A DNA stretch of 64,000 bases from Rhizodiscina lignyota (lineage: Eukaryota > Ascomycota > Dothideomycetes > Aulographales > Rhizodiscinaceae): contig ML978125.1 in the NCBI GenBank assembly GCA_010015805.1, positions 1,116,001 through 1,180,000 on the forward strand. Reading direction: 5' to 3'. Shown here piece after piece: positions 41,886 through 53,011 of this stretch (its first letter is position 1; every line of letters begins with the position of its first letter). Position numbers and translations under genes: made by a program. The notes beneath the pieces were generated by a model. The model made no database searches and was not told the origin of the DNA. It saw nothing but the letters and a program-made list of their open reading frames with translations.

Positions 41886-43625
41886 TAAGTGCCCGCCTAC
41901 ATGGTGCAGAGCCTAAGCTGACCAATAAAACGGGGCATGATGCTCAAAAGACGTAGAAGAGTGTTTTGAGATCGGATAGTACTCATCCGTATGTGCAATA
42001 GCATGATTTGAGTTTGTGCATGTGACGGATGTGGGAGATGTTTCAAATTACAGTGATGTTGAGAGCAGCTTGAAAGGAATAGAGATCTGACTTCCGAGCC
42101 ACGGAGAGACCATGCTCTACAGTCATTATATATTTGGAATTTACAATGCAATCAGCATTTAAATCGTGTTTGATCTGCAGCTTCGCAGACGCGTCGGAGC
42201 TTGTTTAACGCAGATGTTTAAACTTCTGCTCTGCCATGGTGAATGCTCAACGTACTTGTATGCAACTCTTCAGATGCAGACCTGGCCCGAAGAGTTGCGT
42301 CAGTAGATGCAAGAAGGCTCGTGCTTAGTGAGGACCGAGGCGAATTGCACCAGACCATTATTCTGGGGGCAAGTTTTCACGGCTCAACGTACCGAGTACC
42401 AGGTTGGCAGTCTGGTAGGGAGAGGCTGGATAGGATGGTGTGGCATGAACGCTGAACGGCCGTCGATGACAAGCCCCGAAATGCACGTCCGGTCAGGCAG
42501 AAATCGGTTTCAGAGCTGCAGCTTACACGGCATGGGAGCCATTCGGAAGACACCTAGAGCTCTGCAGCGTTGGTGGCCGGCCGCTGGTGGAGGTGGACTT
42601 TTAAGGTGTGGCCGAAGCAAGGCAAAGCCACCGCCAACCTGATATGCTGCGTACAATCAAGCTTGCGAATTCATGTGCCAACAAGTCCAAGGCACCGCGG
42701 CGGTTCAGTTGAAGCATTTGCGGCTCGCATGGAGCTGAATTGAGATCGCAAAATGGACGCAAAAACCTTCAGCTAGCGACATCATGGGATGCCGACCTCG
42801 TACAATTCCTGGCCTGATGGCATGATCTACGGTACATTCGAAGGCACTCCATCCTGACGAGTCAGGCGTGTCGTTTTCGGCAATCCATCACGCGCGTTTG
42901 AAGGTGAGACTTCACCGGGGGCGGAGCACGTCTTCTTCAGAGACGGTTGTTGCAACTGCAAAGGCGAAAGACGGCCGACGGCTGATTGCTAATGAGGATT
43001 AACACTCAAAGGCGGTAGAATGATGGAGAGCTGCTTCTTCAGCGGAACAACAGTCGTCCGCTCTGACTTGCCCTCGCGGACGACGAGGCATCAAGGAGGC
43101 AAAGGAGGCGAATTAATGGCAATTGTGGGCGCACCACCTGCCCGTCTCGGGGCTTTTTGCTGTCGAAGTGCGCAGGTAAAGGCTATTAATAGCACCACTT
43201 AGGGTAAGGCTCGCCGCTGGCACTGCCTATAGGCGTGTAGATTGGCGAGGCGGGACGTGCGCAGCCAGTGACAGCCACCGAGCCACGTTCTGCCGCCGAT
43301 GAAACAGGCGACAAAAGACCCGTCGACCTGCGCGATCTCCCTCCGACTCGCAGTGCATGTCGTCCTTCTCTCCATAGTTCAAAAATAGCAACATCTCCAG
43401 ACCTCGCCTCAAGAGCCTCACGACCACACGAGAAGGCATCGCGAGCGCTGCAGCATATACATTACCCAGGCGCGCCAGCGGCTACCTTACCTGCCCGATT
43501 TCGACCCCCTTTCCCTGAATCCCCGCCGACCGTCAGAGTCTGCAACCGCGTTACCGACTGTCGACGCCTTTTGCGCGAGCCACCCACCAAACTCTCATGC
43601 AAAACAACGTTTGAGCCTCGTCACC
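41886..43625. other. Upstream region of rlmA, no gene seen
   Basis: 1.7 kb without a supportable gene. The last 400 bases are C-rich on the plus strand, consistent with a long 5' leader of the MADS-box gene. Confidence 0.45.
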
Positions 43626-45570
43626 ATGGGTCGCAGAAAGATTGAGATTAAGGCCATCAAGGACGACCGGAATCGCTCAGTGTACGTTATCCCTTGCTCA
43701 AGTGTGCTGGCCCACCTGTCGGTGAAGGCCAGAGTCTCAACGTTCAACGGCTAACGTCTTTGCAACTCACAGAACTTTCCTCAAGCGAAAAGGCGGCCTC
43801 TTCAAGAAGGCCCACGAATTATCCGTCCTCTGCTCTGTCGATGTCGCCGTCATTATCTTCGGTCACAACAAGAAACTTTACGAGTTCTCCTCAGGCGACA
43901 TCCACGAAACGATTGGAAGATACCAATATGTGAGTGGAGCTAGCACTTTAATCCCATTTTTCCATATACATATTTGCGCTCTGTCATAATAATTGCTGCA
44001 CTGTTTGCCTTGACACTGGAGTCGGCTATCGGATAGCATCGTGGGGGCGAATTGAACTTGTACTGACTCGTAACAGTATGGAGCTGCACACGAGCACAAA
44101 GGTCCAGAGGACTTTAACGGCAAGAGGGATGGTGACGATGAAGACGAAGACGAAGAGCATATCGGATCGCCGCACCCCGAGTCACACTCTCCGCCAGAGC
44201 ACGCCATGATCCCGCATCTTCACAACCAACCGCCGTATCAGCACATCCGCCATCAGACCCCCTCAGCTTCACCGCCCATGCCGAATGGCATGGCTTTTCA
44301 TCCTGTCCGCCACCAGTCTCCACAACCCGGTAACATCTCTCGACCATCTTCTAGAGCCCACATCCGCCGTACAAGCTCAAATCTAGCACCCCAGGCACAC
44401 ATGCAAGTCTCGCAGCCCGCTCCTCCCCAGAACAGCTACGCATACATGCCGAATCCTCCCATCTACAATCCACAGGCTGCTGCTGGTATGCCTGTGCGAG
44501 GACAGCCAGGACAGCCAGGCCAACCTGGACAACCGCAGCCGCCGCATTATCAGTACACGCACCCGCTCCCCAACCCACAAGTACAACAAACCTACCAAGA
44601 AGAGCAACGCCGACAATCGATGCCACCACAATTTCCTCCACAGCAAGAGCAGCGCCCACCCAATTCAGTTCCTGTCCCGTCTCCACCGCAACCACCGCCT
44701 CAGCCGCAACCACAATCCGAGCAAAATAACTTCACTAGCCCACCATTGCCACAGCCGAAGCCTCTTTCCGTAGCTGCAAAGTCTCACAGCATCTTCACTC
44801 CCATCGATGATAGTCGCTCTCTACTTGCCCAGCACTGGGGATCCTCAAACGACCCACCACGCACTGAACCTACCATTAAAATCGAGGGAGGACCAAGATC
44901 TCAGTCGATTGATACTGCATCCATGAGTCGAGAACAGGCCAATGGTAGACATCCTCAAGCGAGACCAGGACCACCAGCAAATGTCGCACCCCTACCGCAG
45001 CGAACAGCCTCTACCTCCTCCATGCCCATCATTCAACCACCCAGCAGGACGAACAGCATGCAGAGCGATCCAAAACGACCAAAATTGAAGGTCCAGATTC
45101 CAAGTGAGCACTCTGAGGGCGAAGACGCGACGGCAAACTCTTCTCCGAACGGCACTACCAATGCCACACCTATTCGTGGCGCTGGAGAAGGTGGCCATTC
45201 AGGAGTGGTTCTTCCGCCGCCCTCACCGAGTGCGAGTGCGCTTCTGAGCGCTGGCGCTTCAGGACCACCGAACCCCTTTGCAAGACCCGCACCTCCCTCG
45301 AACAGCTCTTTCGGTAACCGTAACGACAACATGGAGACTCCCATCTCTGCTTTGCCGAGCAGATTTGTGGCGGACCAACTCCTACCCTCTCCCTCGAGTT
45401 TCTATCAAGACTGGGGCTTTGGAAGAGATTCCAACATGCTTCCCAGTCCGTTGAACTTTCAAACACCCGTAGTATCGAATGGACCAAACTTCAGCCAGGA
45501 CGAGAATGACCGTAAAAGGAAGACTTCTGACGGATCTGAAGGAGGTATAGGAAAGCGGATCAAGACGTAG
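43626..45570 (+). CDS. rlmA: MADS-box transcription factor RlmA (MEF2 type)
   Basis: Exons 43626-43681, 43773-43929, 44077-45570; about 568 aa. Residues 1-60 are a complete MADS domain starting [19 protein letters not shown], then [20 protein letters not shown], followed by the MEF2-type extension to G-R-Y-Q-Y. The I-K-D-D-R-N residues separate RlmA/MEF2 from Mcm1/SRF types. The remainder is Pro/Gln-rich with a G-Q-P tandem ([12 protein letters not shown]) and a Lys/Arg cluster near the C-terminus. RlmA acts below the cell-wall-integrity MAP kinase MpkA and controls cell wall genes including chitin synthases. Introns of 91 and 147 nt lie inside or just after the MADS domain. Confidence 0.93.
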
Positions 45571-46225
45571 ACGGCCAGCTTCATTTCATTGTTTCGAATG
45601 ACTTTTCTCTCGGTGAATCTTTTTGATATCCAATCTTTTCAGGCGTACAGTACCACATGAACAGTATCTGTTCCACAGTCACTCGTGCATAATGTCTTTT
45701 CTATGCGAGCTGGGAGGAAGCGTTTTCAGGCAGTTCGGGCTTAGTATGATTGTTAATGCGCTTCATAGCAATCATGAACAAAAAATATCAAATTGGAATT
45801 TTATCCCCAAAGCAGTTCGAACCGCGCAATTCACGCCAATGAGCATTTGAGGCTTGCGAGCGCCTAGAGCCCGCCAATTACACAGCCTGGAGGGTAAGGG
45901 GTTGGCAGAGCCGCAGCAGACTTGGCAGAAGGGCACCTGCGCAGGGCTGGGACACCCTTCTCTCCGGCGCGCGTCTGCGGGGCGTCGAGCATCCACGCTT
46001 TGCACGCTACACCAGCGAGGCTGAAAGCCCACCTCGACTTGAGGCGCATAGAGCTGTTCCACCTCGGGCAGCAACATCTCATGATCCTGACGTTACACGC
46101 CAACTCACCGACCGCTGAACAGAATCTCTCCGAGCAGGCGCAAAGGCTGCCGTCCGTGCTTTTATAGCTTGCGACAGCCCCGCGACTGAACTACAGCTCG
46201 TTCATGCTTCGTCAAAGTGCGAGAG
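45571..46225. other. Spacer between rlmA and PEF1
   Basis: 3' UTR of rlmA and promoter of the next plus-strand gene. The minus strand has short frames without features. Confidence 0.4.
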
Positions 46226-47537
46226 ATGGCATATAACAAGCGCTACAATCCAGACGCGCTGCCAGCGCATGCTGAGCCAGATCAGGTCGGCTCCTAAACC
46301 AAATTGGCAGAACCGTACATTGACTTGGACTTTCAGGCCGCACAATTGCTCGCTGGCGGCGCGCCTTCTCAGCCTCCACCGAGAACATCTTCGCGCCAAG
46401 ACTCGAGCAGTTACAGACCGAATCCTTCTTCGCAATCTTCGAGTTATAACAAACCGCAGCCTCCACGTCCTGACGACCGTTATGGCCGTCATAGCCCATC
46501 TGGTACCTACGACACAGGTCGTCCAGCACCACAGGGCTCCTACAGCGACGCAGGTCGCCCACCACCAGCTAGTAACTACGACGCAGGCCGCCCACCGGCA
46601 CCCGGTTCATACAATGACGGTAGCTCGAGACAGTATAGCTCCCGGTACAGTAGTGGAGGTGGAGGCCAGGAACCCATGAGCCCTCGATACCAAGGCATTG
46701 GGTCTCCGCCTCCACAGAACTATGGCTACGGACAGCTAGGCCCACCACCGGCGAAGGATTACACCAGCAGGCCACCTGCCCAAGCACCGCCTCCAACCCC
46801 CGCTCCCCCAAAAGACGCCAGTGACAAAGATGCGCTGTGGCCGCTGTTCAGAGCAGTTGACAAGGATCAGAGTGGACAGCTCAGTGAGAAGGAATTAAAA
46901 GCCGCGCTCGTAAATGGCGATTGGTCGAGCTTCGATCCGCACACGGTGAAGATGATGATAAGAATGTTCGACACTGATCGCTCGGGCACAATCAATTTTG
47001 ACGAGTTCTGGTAAGCTACCCCTCGGCCCCTTTGGTTTTTCACGCGCAATTGCGCACTCCCGTACTGATGACCGCGTTCAGCGGCTTGTGGGGGTTCCTC
47101 GCCGCTTGGAGAACGCTATTCGATCGCTTCGACCTCGATCGCAGTGGCAACATTTCGTACAATGAGTTCAGTGACGCGCTTGTCGCGTTCGGATATCGTC
47201 TGTCTCCATCGTTCATTACACTGCTCTTCCGAACATATGACCGGAGAGGCGAGAATGCGATGAGCTTCGACCTCTTTGTTCAGGCTTGTATCAGTCTGAA
47301 GAGGATGACGGACGTGTTCAAGAAGTATGATGATGACAGGGATGGATACATCACGCTCTCCTTGTAAGTGACTCCGAATCTTACATACATTGCATATCCG
47401 AAAAAAGCAACACTAATGTAAATTGTTCTTAACAGCGAGGAGTTCTTAACAGGTGCGCAATCACTCTTCCTCATGAACAGCATCTCGTCGTCGACTGATA
47501 CGGGACTTTATTAGAAATTTTGCGGCAGCTTGGATGA
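46226..47537 (+). CDS. PEF1: Penta-EF-hand calcium-binding protein (ALG-2/peflin type)
   Basis: Five exons: 46226-46285, 46337-47010, 47082-47363, 47436-47452, 47515-47537; about 351 aa. The N-terminal half is Pro/Gly/Tyr/Ser-rich with tandem Y-D-A-G-R-P-P-type units. The C-terminal half carries EF-hands: DKDQSGQLSEKE, DTDRSGTINFDE, DLDRSGNISYNE and DDDRDGYITLSFEE are complete loops, with a degenerate one between. The protein ends E-I-L-R-Q-L-G. Exon 4 is a 17-nt microexon completing the last EF-hand. The first intron has a weak donor (GTCGGC), but skipping it leads to a stop. Yeast Pef1 acts in polar bud growth; ALG-2 homologues bind ESCRT and COPII factors in a Ca2+-dependent way. Confidence 0.9.
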
Positions 47538-47820
47538 AGAGCAAGGACTGGCCTCTGGCCATGGCGTTGGACACTTGTCAAGTCTGATCCTAAGGTTTCA
47601 CGATGGAATCTTGAAGGCACATCCTTCAGGCTTTCAAAGCAGCATCTTTTGCGTTGCTATGAAATTTTCTGGCGAACTGTTTTTGGTACACGGCATTATG
47701 AGCAGTGGACCAGGCCAGTTACATATTAGATGCAACTATATTGCAGCCATAATCTAATCATGATTAACTAGCTAGCAAAGATGCTTAATCTCTCAATTTC
47801 GTCGTTTTTAAAGTCTACCT

Positions 47821-48734
47821 CTACCGCATATGGCTCGCCACGATCCCTGACAGTGTCTCGAACACTTCTCTCCTCTTGGGCACAATCTCCTTGAAAGGCT
47901 CAGCAACGCCTTTGCTACCTGGCGGACCGAGATCGCCGATGATGATCTGGTCGTCTCCGGATGCTAAGCCCTTCCATGCTAGTTCGGTGAACTGGTCGAC
48001 TGGCATGCCGAAATTACGTCCGCCGGGCATGTAGTCATGCAGCTCGCTCTGGACAGGCGGAGGGGACAACTCAATGATTTTGATGTTGCTGCCTGCATTG
48101 GCGAGTTCAAAACGCAAGCAGAGGGTGAAGGAGTTTAGCGCTGCTTTGGATGCGGAATAGCCGGAGAGCGTGATGGCGGGGACGATGGCAATATGTGTAC
48201 CTGTGCTAGAGCGCATTTGTCAGCTTGGAGACATAGGGTACTAGTATCAGATGGCTTACTAAACAATGCTCGTAGGGAACTGTTGCTTCTCAAGAAGAGG
48301 CAGGAAGGCATGCGTCAGCGCGACGAAGCTGGTGAAGTTGACGTGGAATTCGTTGTTGAACTCGGCGAGGTCGACGGAGGCTGGCTTGCCCCACATATGT
48401 CGTCGTTGGATACCGGCATTGAGGAAGACGCAGTCAATATCTGGAAACTTGGACATTGTTCTGCATCAGGTCAGCATGTGCCCGAAGACAGAGTATTGAG
48501 GGTGGTATCGACGGACTCTGCGGCAAACTTTGGCGCGTTCTGCGTATCGGCGATGTCGAAGGCTATCATGCTGGCCTTCTCCTCCCCATATTCTTTCACG
48601 AAGGCCTCTAGTCTGTCGTTACGTCTGCCGGTCACGGTGACTTTCAGTCCTTCTTTGATCATGCGGTCTGCCAGCGCTTTGCCGATGCCGGATGTTGCTC
48701 CAACCATGAGGACGTGCTTGTATGGGAAAGACAT
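47821..48734 (-). CDS. Short-chain dehydrogenase/reductase (DltE-like)
   Basis: Exons (minus): 48734-48517, 48460-48260, 48205-47821; about 267 aa, the classical SDR length. The dinucleotide motif is near the N-terminus (MVGATSGIGKALA), then G-R-R-N-D-R at the end of strand 2, which favours NADP, F-L-N-A-G-I and the active-site Y-S-A-S-K with a preceding Thr/Ser region. The C-terminal part lacks a membrane segment. Intron 1 starts with the weak donor GTCCGT and intron 2 uses the acceptor GCTCTAG; both choices are forced by the frame. The substrate cannot be read from sequence. It heads a run of metabolic and transport genes up to 61.3 kb and is divergent from a Zn2Cys6 regulator (514 bp). Confidence 0.87.
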
Positions 48735-49248
48735 GATGACTGTTGGTAACGAAAAAAAGGAGAACTCCTGGCACTAAGAGGGCTTGAGAGTTCGGAAGGT
48801 TGGTATATGGGTAAGTTCTGCGCTGTGATTAGGAAATGGGGTGCTGATTCTAAAGTTGAAGCCTAACATTCCAGAAAAACGAGCAATATATCATTGAAGC
48901 GGAGCAAGTCCTGTGTCTCGGCGCCACGCAAACTCCAACGGCTTGACTATTAAATCCGAATGAGATTGAGCCAAACTTCATCATTTATTACGGAGTTAGC
49001 TCTTGAGGCTTTTTGTCTATTCCGACCTGACATCGCCATCATGCACGAAATGCATCCCGGATACAGTTTAGCGCCAGATCTTCCCGTAACCTTTACAGTG
49101 CCAAGTCCGATGCTTAGCTTCGTCATAGTACCCCTTCAAGTAACCTCTACGGCCTCTTCTCACATTCTCTGCAATCTCGCGAAATGGCGAATATAATGGC
49201 TTCAGAGCTAAACGACTAGTACGACAACCCTTGCTTGGAAGGGTCAGC
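48735..49248. promoter_or_regulatory. Divergent interval, SDR / Zn2Cys6 regulator
   Basis: 514 bp between opposing start codons, a layout common for a regulator and an adjacent target in fungal clusters. No CGG-spaced motif pair could be assigned confidently. Confidence 0.4.
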
Positions 49249-50789
49249 ATGGCTTTCCGTGGGAAGCCTTCGAAAGCGTGCCATAGATGCAGGCAGCGGA
49301 AGTTAAGAGTAGGCTCCTTGATGCCATTGGATTCATTTCAATATAGTAACCTGGTCTGTAGTGCGATTTCAAGCCTGTCTCTTGCACCCCATGTTTGAGA
49401 GCCAAGGCAGTCTGCTTTGGTTATCGAAATACGGAAGAGCTACGAATCAGAAACGAGACCCAGGCAGTCCAGACGAAAGCGCTTGGCAAATACGGAAGTC
49501 CGCCGGATCCACACTCCCTCATTCTCTCGCTTGAACAGCAAGCAAGGAATGTCTTCATCAATCACTACGTTGACGGGGTTTCCAAGACTTGGCAATTCCT
49601 CCTGCCCTTCTTCGATAGCTTTCCTTCTGCGGATCATTTGACAGCGACGGTAGATGCGGTCAGCCTAGCATTTTTTGGACATCAGGTATTGTCCCCGATG
49701 GCTCTCAAGTCCGCTCGAGAGAAGTACGTTGTCGCACTGCACAAGACTGGAAAGGCTTTGCGAGACCCTAGCGTCGCTGCAACGGACTCGACGTTGCTGT
49801 CCACTCTGCTCCTCGATCTCTTTGAGAAGCTTTCAAATGCTTCGCCACACGATGCCAATTCGTACACAAGCCACGTTAGCGGAGCCCTCGCTCTCGTAAA
49901 GCTCCGAGGAGTAGACTCATTCCGAGACCCTTTTGCGGCACGCATGCTTATGCGTATTCATACGAATCTTCTTATTAGTTGCATCGCCAGCGGAACTCGA
50001 GTGCCTGAGGGCTTGAATGTTCTGCGGTCTCATGTAGCCCTGGTGCTGGATATCAAGGACATCGAGGATCCGAAATGGCAATTATCCAGTTTGACAGCGG
50101 ATTACGCCAACTTGCGTGCCGACGCAGCAGCTGGCCAAGCACCCATCGAAAATCTCGTAGACCGCACTGAAGCTCTTGATGCTCAGTTGTTGGCTCTTTA
50201 CGAAAGGATGCCTGACGAATGGCGATTTAAAACTACGATACTGGAAGCTCCGTCAAATCGGGTCTATCAAAAGCGCTTCGATGTTTATCGAGATCGGCAC
50301 ACAACACAAACATCGAACGTTGCCCGACTCATTCGAATTCTGCTCAATGAATCACTCATCGAATATTACGCATCTATTGCCAGCGACCAGAGTCACATCA
50401 ACCTAGTGGAGAAGACACATCGGCCCATAGATATAATCAAGACCTTAGCAGCCGAAATATGTTACTCAGCGCCACAATTCATGGACTGCCTCGCAATAGC
50501 AAAGGCCAAATTGACCTTGCGCTTAGACGCTCACCGAGAAAACTCGCTCAACCATTCGCCGGTGCAAGGTCTGGACTGCTATTCGTTGATCTTACCCTTC
50601 TACGTATCTGCCCGATCGCCATACGTCGCAGAGGATCTCAGGACGTGGGTCATCGACCAGCTCCACTACATGGCCGATCACTTTGGTATCCAAAACGCTC
50701 AGCTGGTCGGTCAGATAATTGAGCGACGGCAGGATGTTCCTCCTTGGACTCTTTACGCCATGCTCGGCAGTTATGCCTTTGCTGCGTAA
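49249..50789 (+). CDS. Zn2Cys6 transcription factor
   Basis: Exons 49249-49308 and 49362-50789 (53-nt intron GTAGGC...CTGTAG); about 495 aa. The zinc cluster occupies residues 11-40 (ACHRCRQRKLRCDFKPVSCT, then P-C...C) and, as in the other regulator here, the intron falls just before the third cysteine. The remaining 450 residues are mostly helical with the loosely conserved pattern of the fungal-specific regulatory region (Q-Q-A-R-N-V-F-I-N-H-Y-V near the start) and no membrane segment. Candidate targets by position are the divergent SDR gene and the convergent DHA2-type exporter, but this is inference only. Confidence 0.87.
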
Positions 50790-50974
50790 TGCTATTGCAG
50801 CCAACCAGAATGCGCAAGCTGGGCCTGCTGGCTGAGACTGTATCGAGCAATGGATCGGGCTCCTGTGAACCTCCCATACGGATAGACCTCACGTGAATCA
50901 TGCTTCAAAGGCAATGAGTGCAAGATCACGTCTTGGGTGAGTAGGGTATCTATTTCATTACTATACACTCTCAA

Positions 50975-53011
50975 TCATACATCCTCCTTCCCTTCCTTGG
51001 GAGTGCCAGCCTTCTTGCGCGCCTTGTCTTCTTCAGTCATTCTTCTTCTCTCCTTTTCGGCTTCGAGGCCAGTCTTCGTCACCTCATGTGACTTCGTCAG
51101 CTTCTGCTTCGTGATCAATAGGCTGACGAGCAATCCAAACCCAGCAAAAGCACAATACATGATCCAATCCGGGCGAAGACTGCTCGCAAATGTCTCTTGT
51201 GCGATATTCTTCTGCGCTGGCGGCAGTCTGTTGACCACCGCAGTATTTGCGCCAGCGTTGTTGCCTCCCAGCTGCCGCGCCACCTCTGGGCCTAGCTCCT
51301 TGGCCAGGAAGTCCGCCTTCTTCAACATCTGGTTTTGGAAGACGACACCTCCGATGACAATTGAAATGGCGACCCCGAGGTTCCGAGTGAATTGAAATGT
51401 CGCTGTTGCCGAGCCAATATCGCGAGGCTGGACTAGCGATTGGAGAGCAATAAGTGGTGATTGGAAATTGGGCCCAACTCCGAGTCCCGCAACGATTTCG
51501 AACCATATTACTTTGACCCAGCTTGAATGTGCGTCGAGGTCAATGAACAAGCCAAAGCCAAGTGTTAATACGACCATACCGAACCAGATGGGGGGAAGGT
51601 ATTTGCCGGTTTTTCGGATGAAGATGCCAGTTGCGGCAGACGATAGCGATAGCGCGAGGACGAAACCGAGGAGGTCGACACCGGACATGAGAGGGCTCTG
51701 GCTTCGGCTCGCCTGGAAGTAGAGCGGCATAAAGTAGGATCCGGAGATGAAGACGTAGGCATGGATGAAGCACACTAAGAGCGCAGCGCAGTTGGAGCGG
51801 TACTTGAAAATATAAAGCGGCATGATGGGATACTTGGCGAACTTCCACTCGTTCAGGAAGAAAAGCCCCATGGTAACGATGCCGAAGACGATGAGGCAGA
51901 TGACCGTTGCGGAGTTCCAGGGGAAGGTAACACCACCGAATTCGAGGCCGAACAGTAGCATGAGAGTGCCGCCGACGATTGTTAGAGCACCGACCCAATC
52001 GATGACCTTGACGCCTTCCCAGAATGGAGTCGTCGGAGTTTGGAGGTTCAGCACGAATAGAATGATAAGGAATGCTATGCCGTCCAAAGGAAGGTTAATA
52101 TAGAAACACCTATTGATCGTTAGTGCTACGTTCCACTGCCTGAAGTTTAAGTAGACCGCTTACCATCTCCAAGAGACCTTGTCTGTGAATGCTCCACCGA
52201 TGATGGGACCAAGGGCGCTAGCAATTGCCCACACCATACCGATAATGCCGTAATAAGCTCCGCGAGATCTACAATATCGGAGTTAGCAAATGTCTGCTGT
52301 CTCAGTATGACCTTGTGAACCCACCTCATGCTGAACAAGTCTCCAATTGTGATGTTTACCAGCACCAGCAGCCCTCCACCTCCCCATCCTTGAATCGCTC
52401 GGCCCGCAATGAGCATGCCCATATTCACCGCTACAGCTGCGACCAACGAGCCGACAAAGAATATAAAGTTGGCGATCAGAAGTGTCGGCTTTCGTCCCCA
52501 GATATCTGATATCTTGCCCCAGAGCGGTGTAGAGGCGGAGGCCGCGAGTTGGTATGCCGCGCCGATCCATATGTAGCCCGACGCTGAGTGGAAGTGTTCT
52601 GTGATCGTTGGTAAGGCGGTGGTGATGATTGTCTGGATAGTCAGGTTAGCCCTAGCAATAGAACGACATCTTCGAGTTCGGGGCGCATACCATGTCGAGC
52701 GCAGCGAGGAAGACAGCCATTCCCAGCGCAAACATAATCAACGCTATTCTTCCTGTGCCACGCGATTTTTCCTCCTCTTCTGTTGGCCCATGGCCACGAG
52801 GTTTTTGTGCCTCTTGGGGCTCTGCCTTCACTGGCGCATTCTGCTCTTGGTCCTCTGTTGAGGATTCGTCGACGGCGGCCTCTTTGTCGAATACGCCATT
52901 TTCCAGGCCTTTCTGGGTAGAATCCTCAGTTGAATCCATATTTGTGTGAGGGTTGGTAGCTGTATGGTCATCAAGACCGGGGTCTTGAGCTGGCTTCTCT
53001 GTTGAAGTCAT
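50975..53011 (-). CDS. MFS drug/metabolite exporter, DHA2 (14-TM) type
   Basis: Exons (minus): 53011-52691, 52632-52325, 52268-52164, 52109-50975; about 622 aa. An acidic cytoplasmic head of about 85 residues is followed by 14 predicted helices. Motif A appears as [10 protein letters not shown] between helices 2 and 3, motif B as [11 protein letters not shown], and motif C-like glycines as G-P-I-I-G-G-A-F in helix 5. The long loop with charged residues between helices 13 and 14 is typical of fungal toxin/drug exporters. The C-terminal tail is Lys/Glu-rich. Proton-driven efflux from the plasma membrane is the usual role. Tail-to-tail with the Zn2Cys6 regulator (186 bp between stops). Confidence 0.92.
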
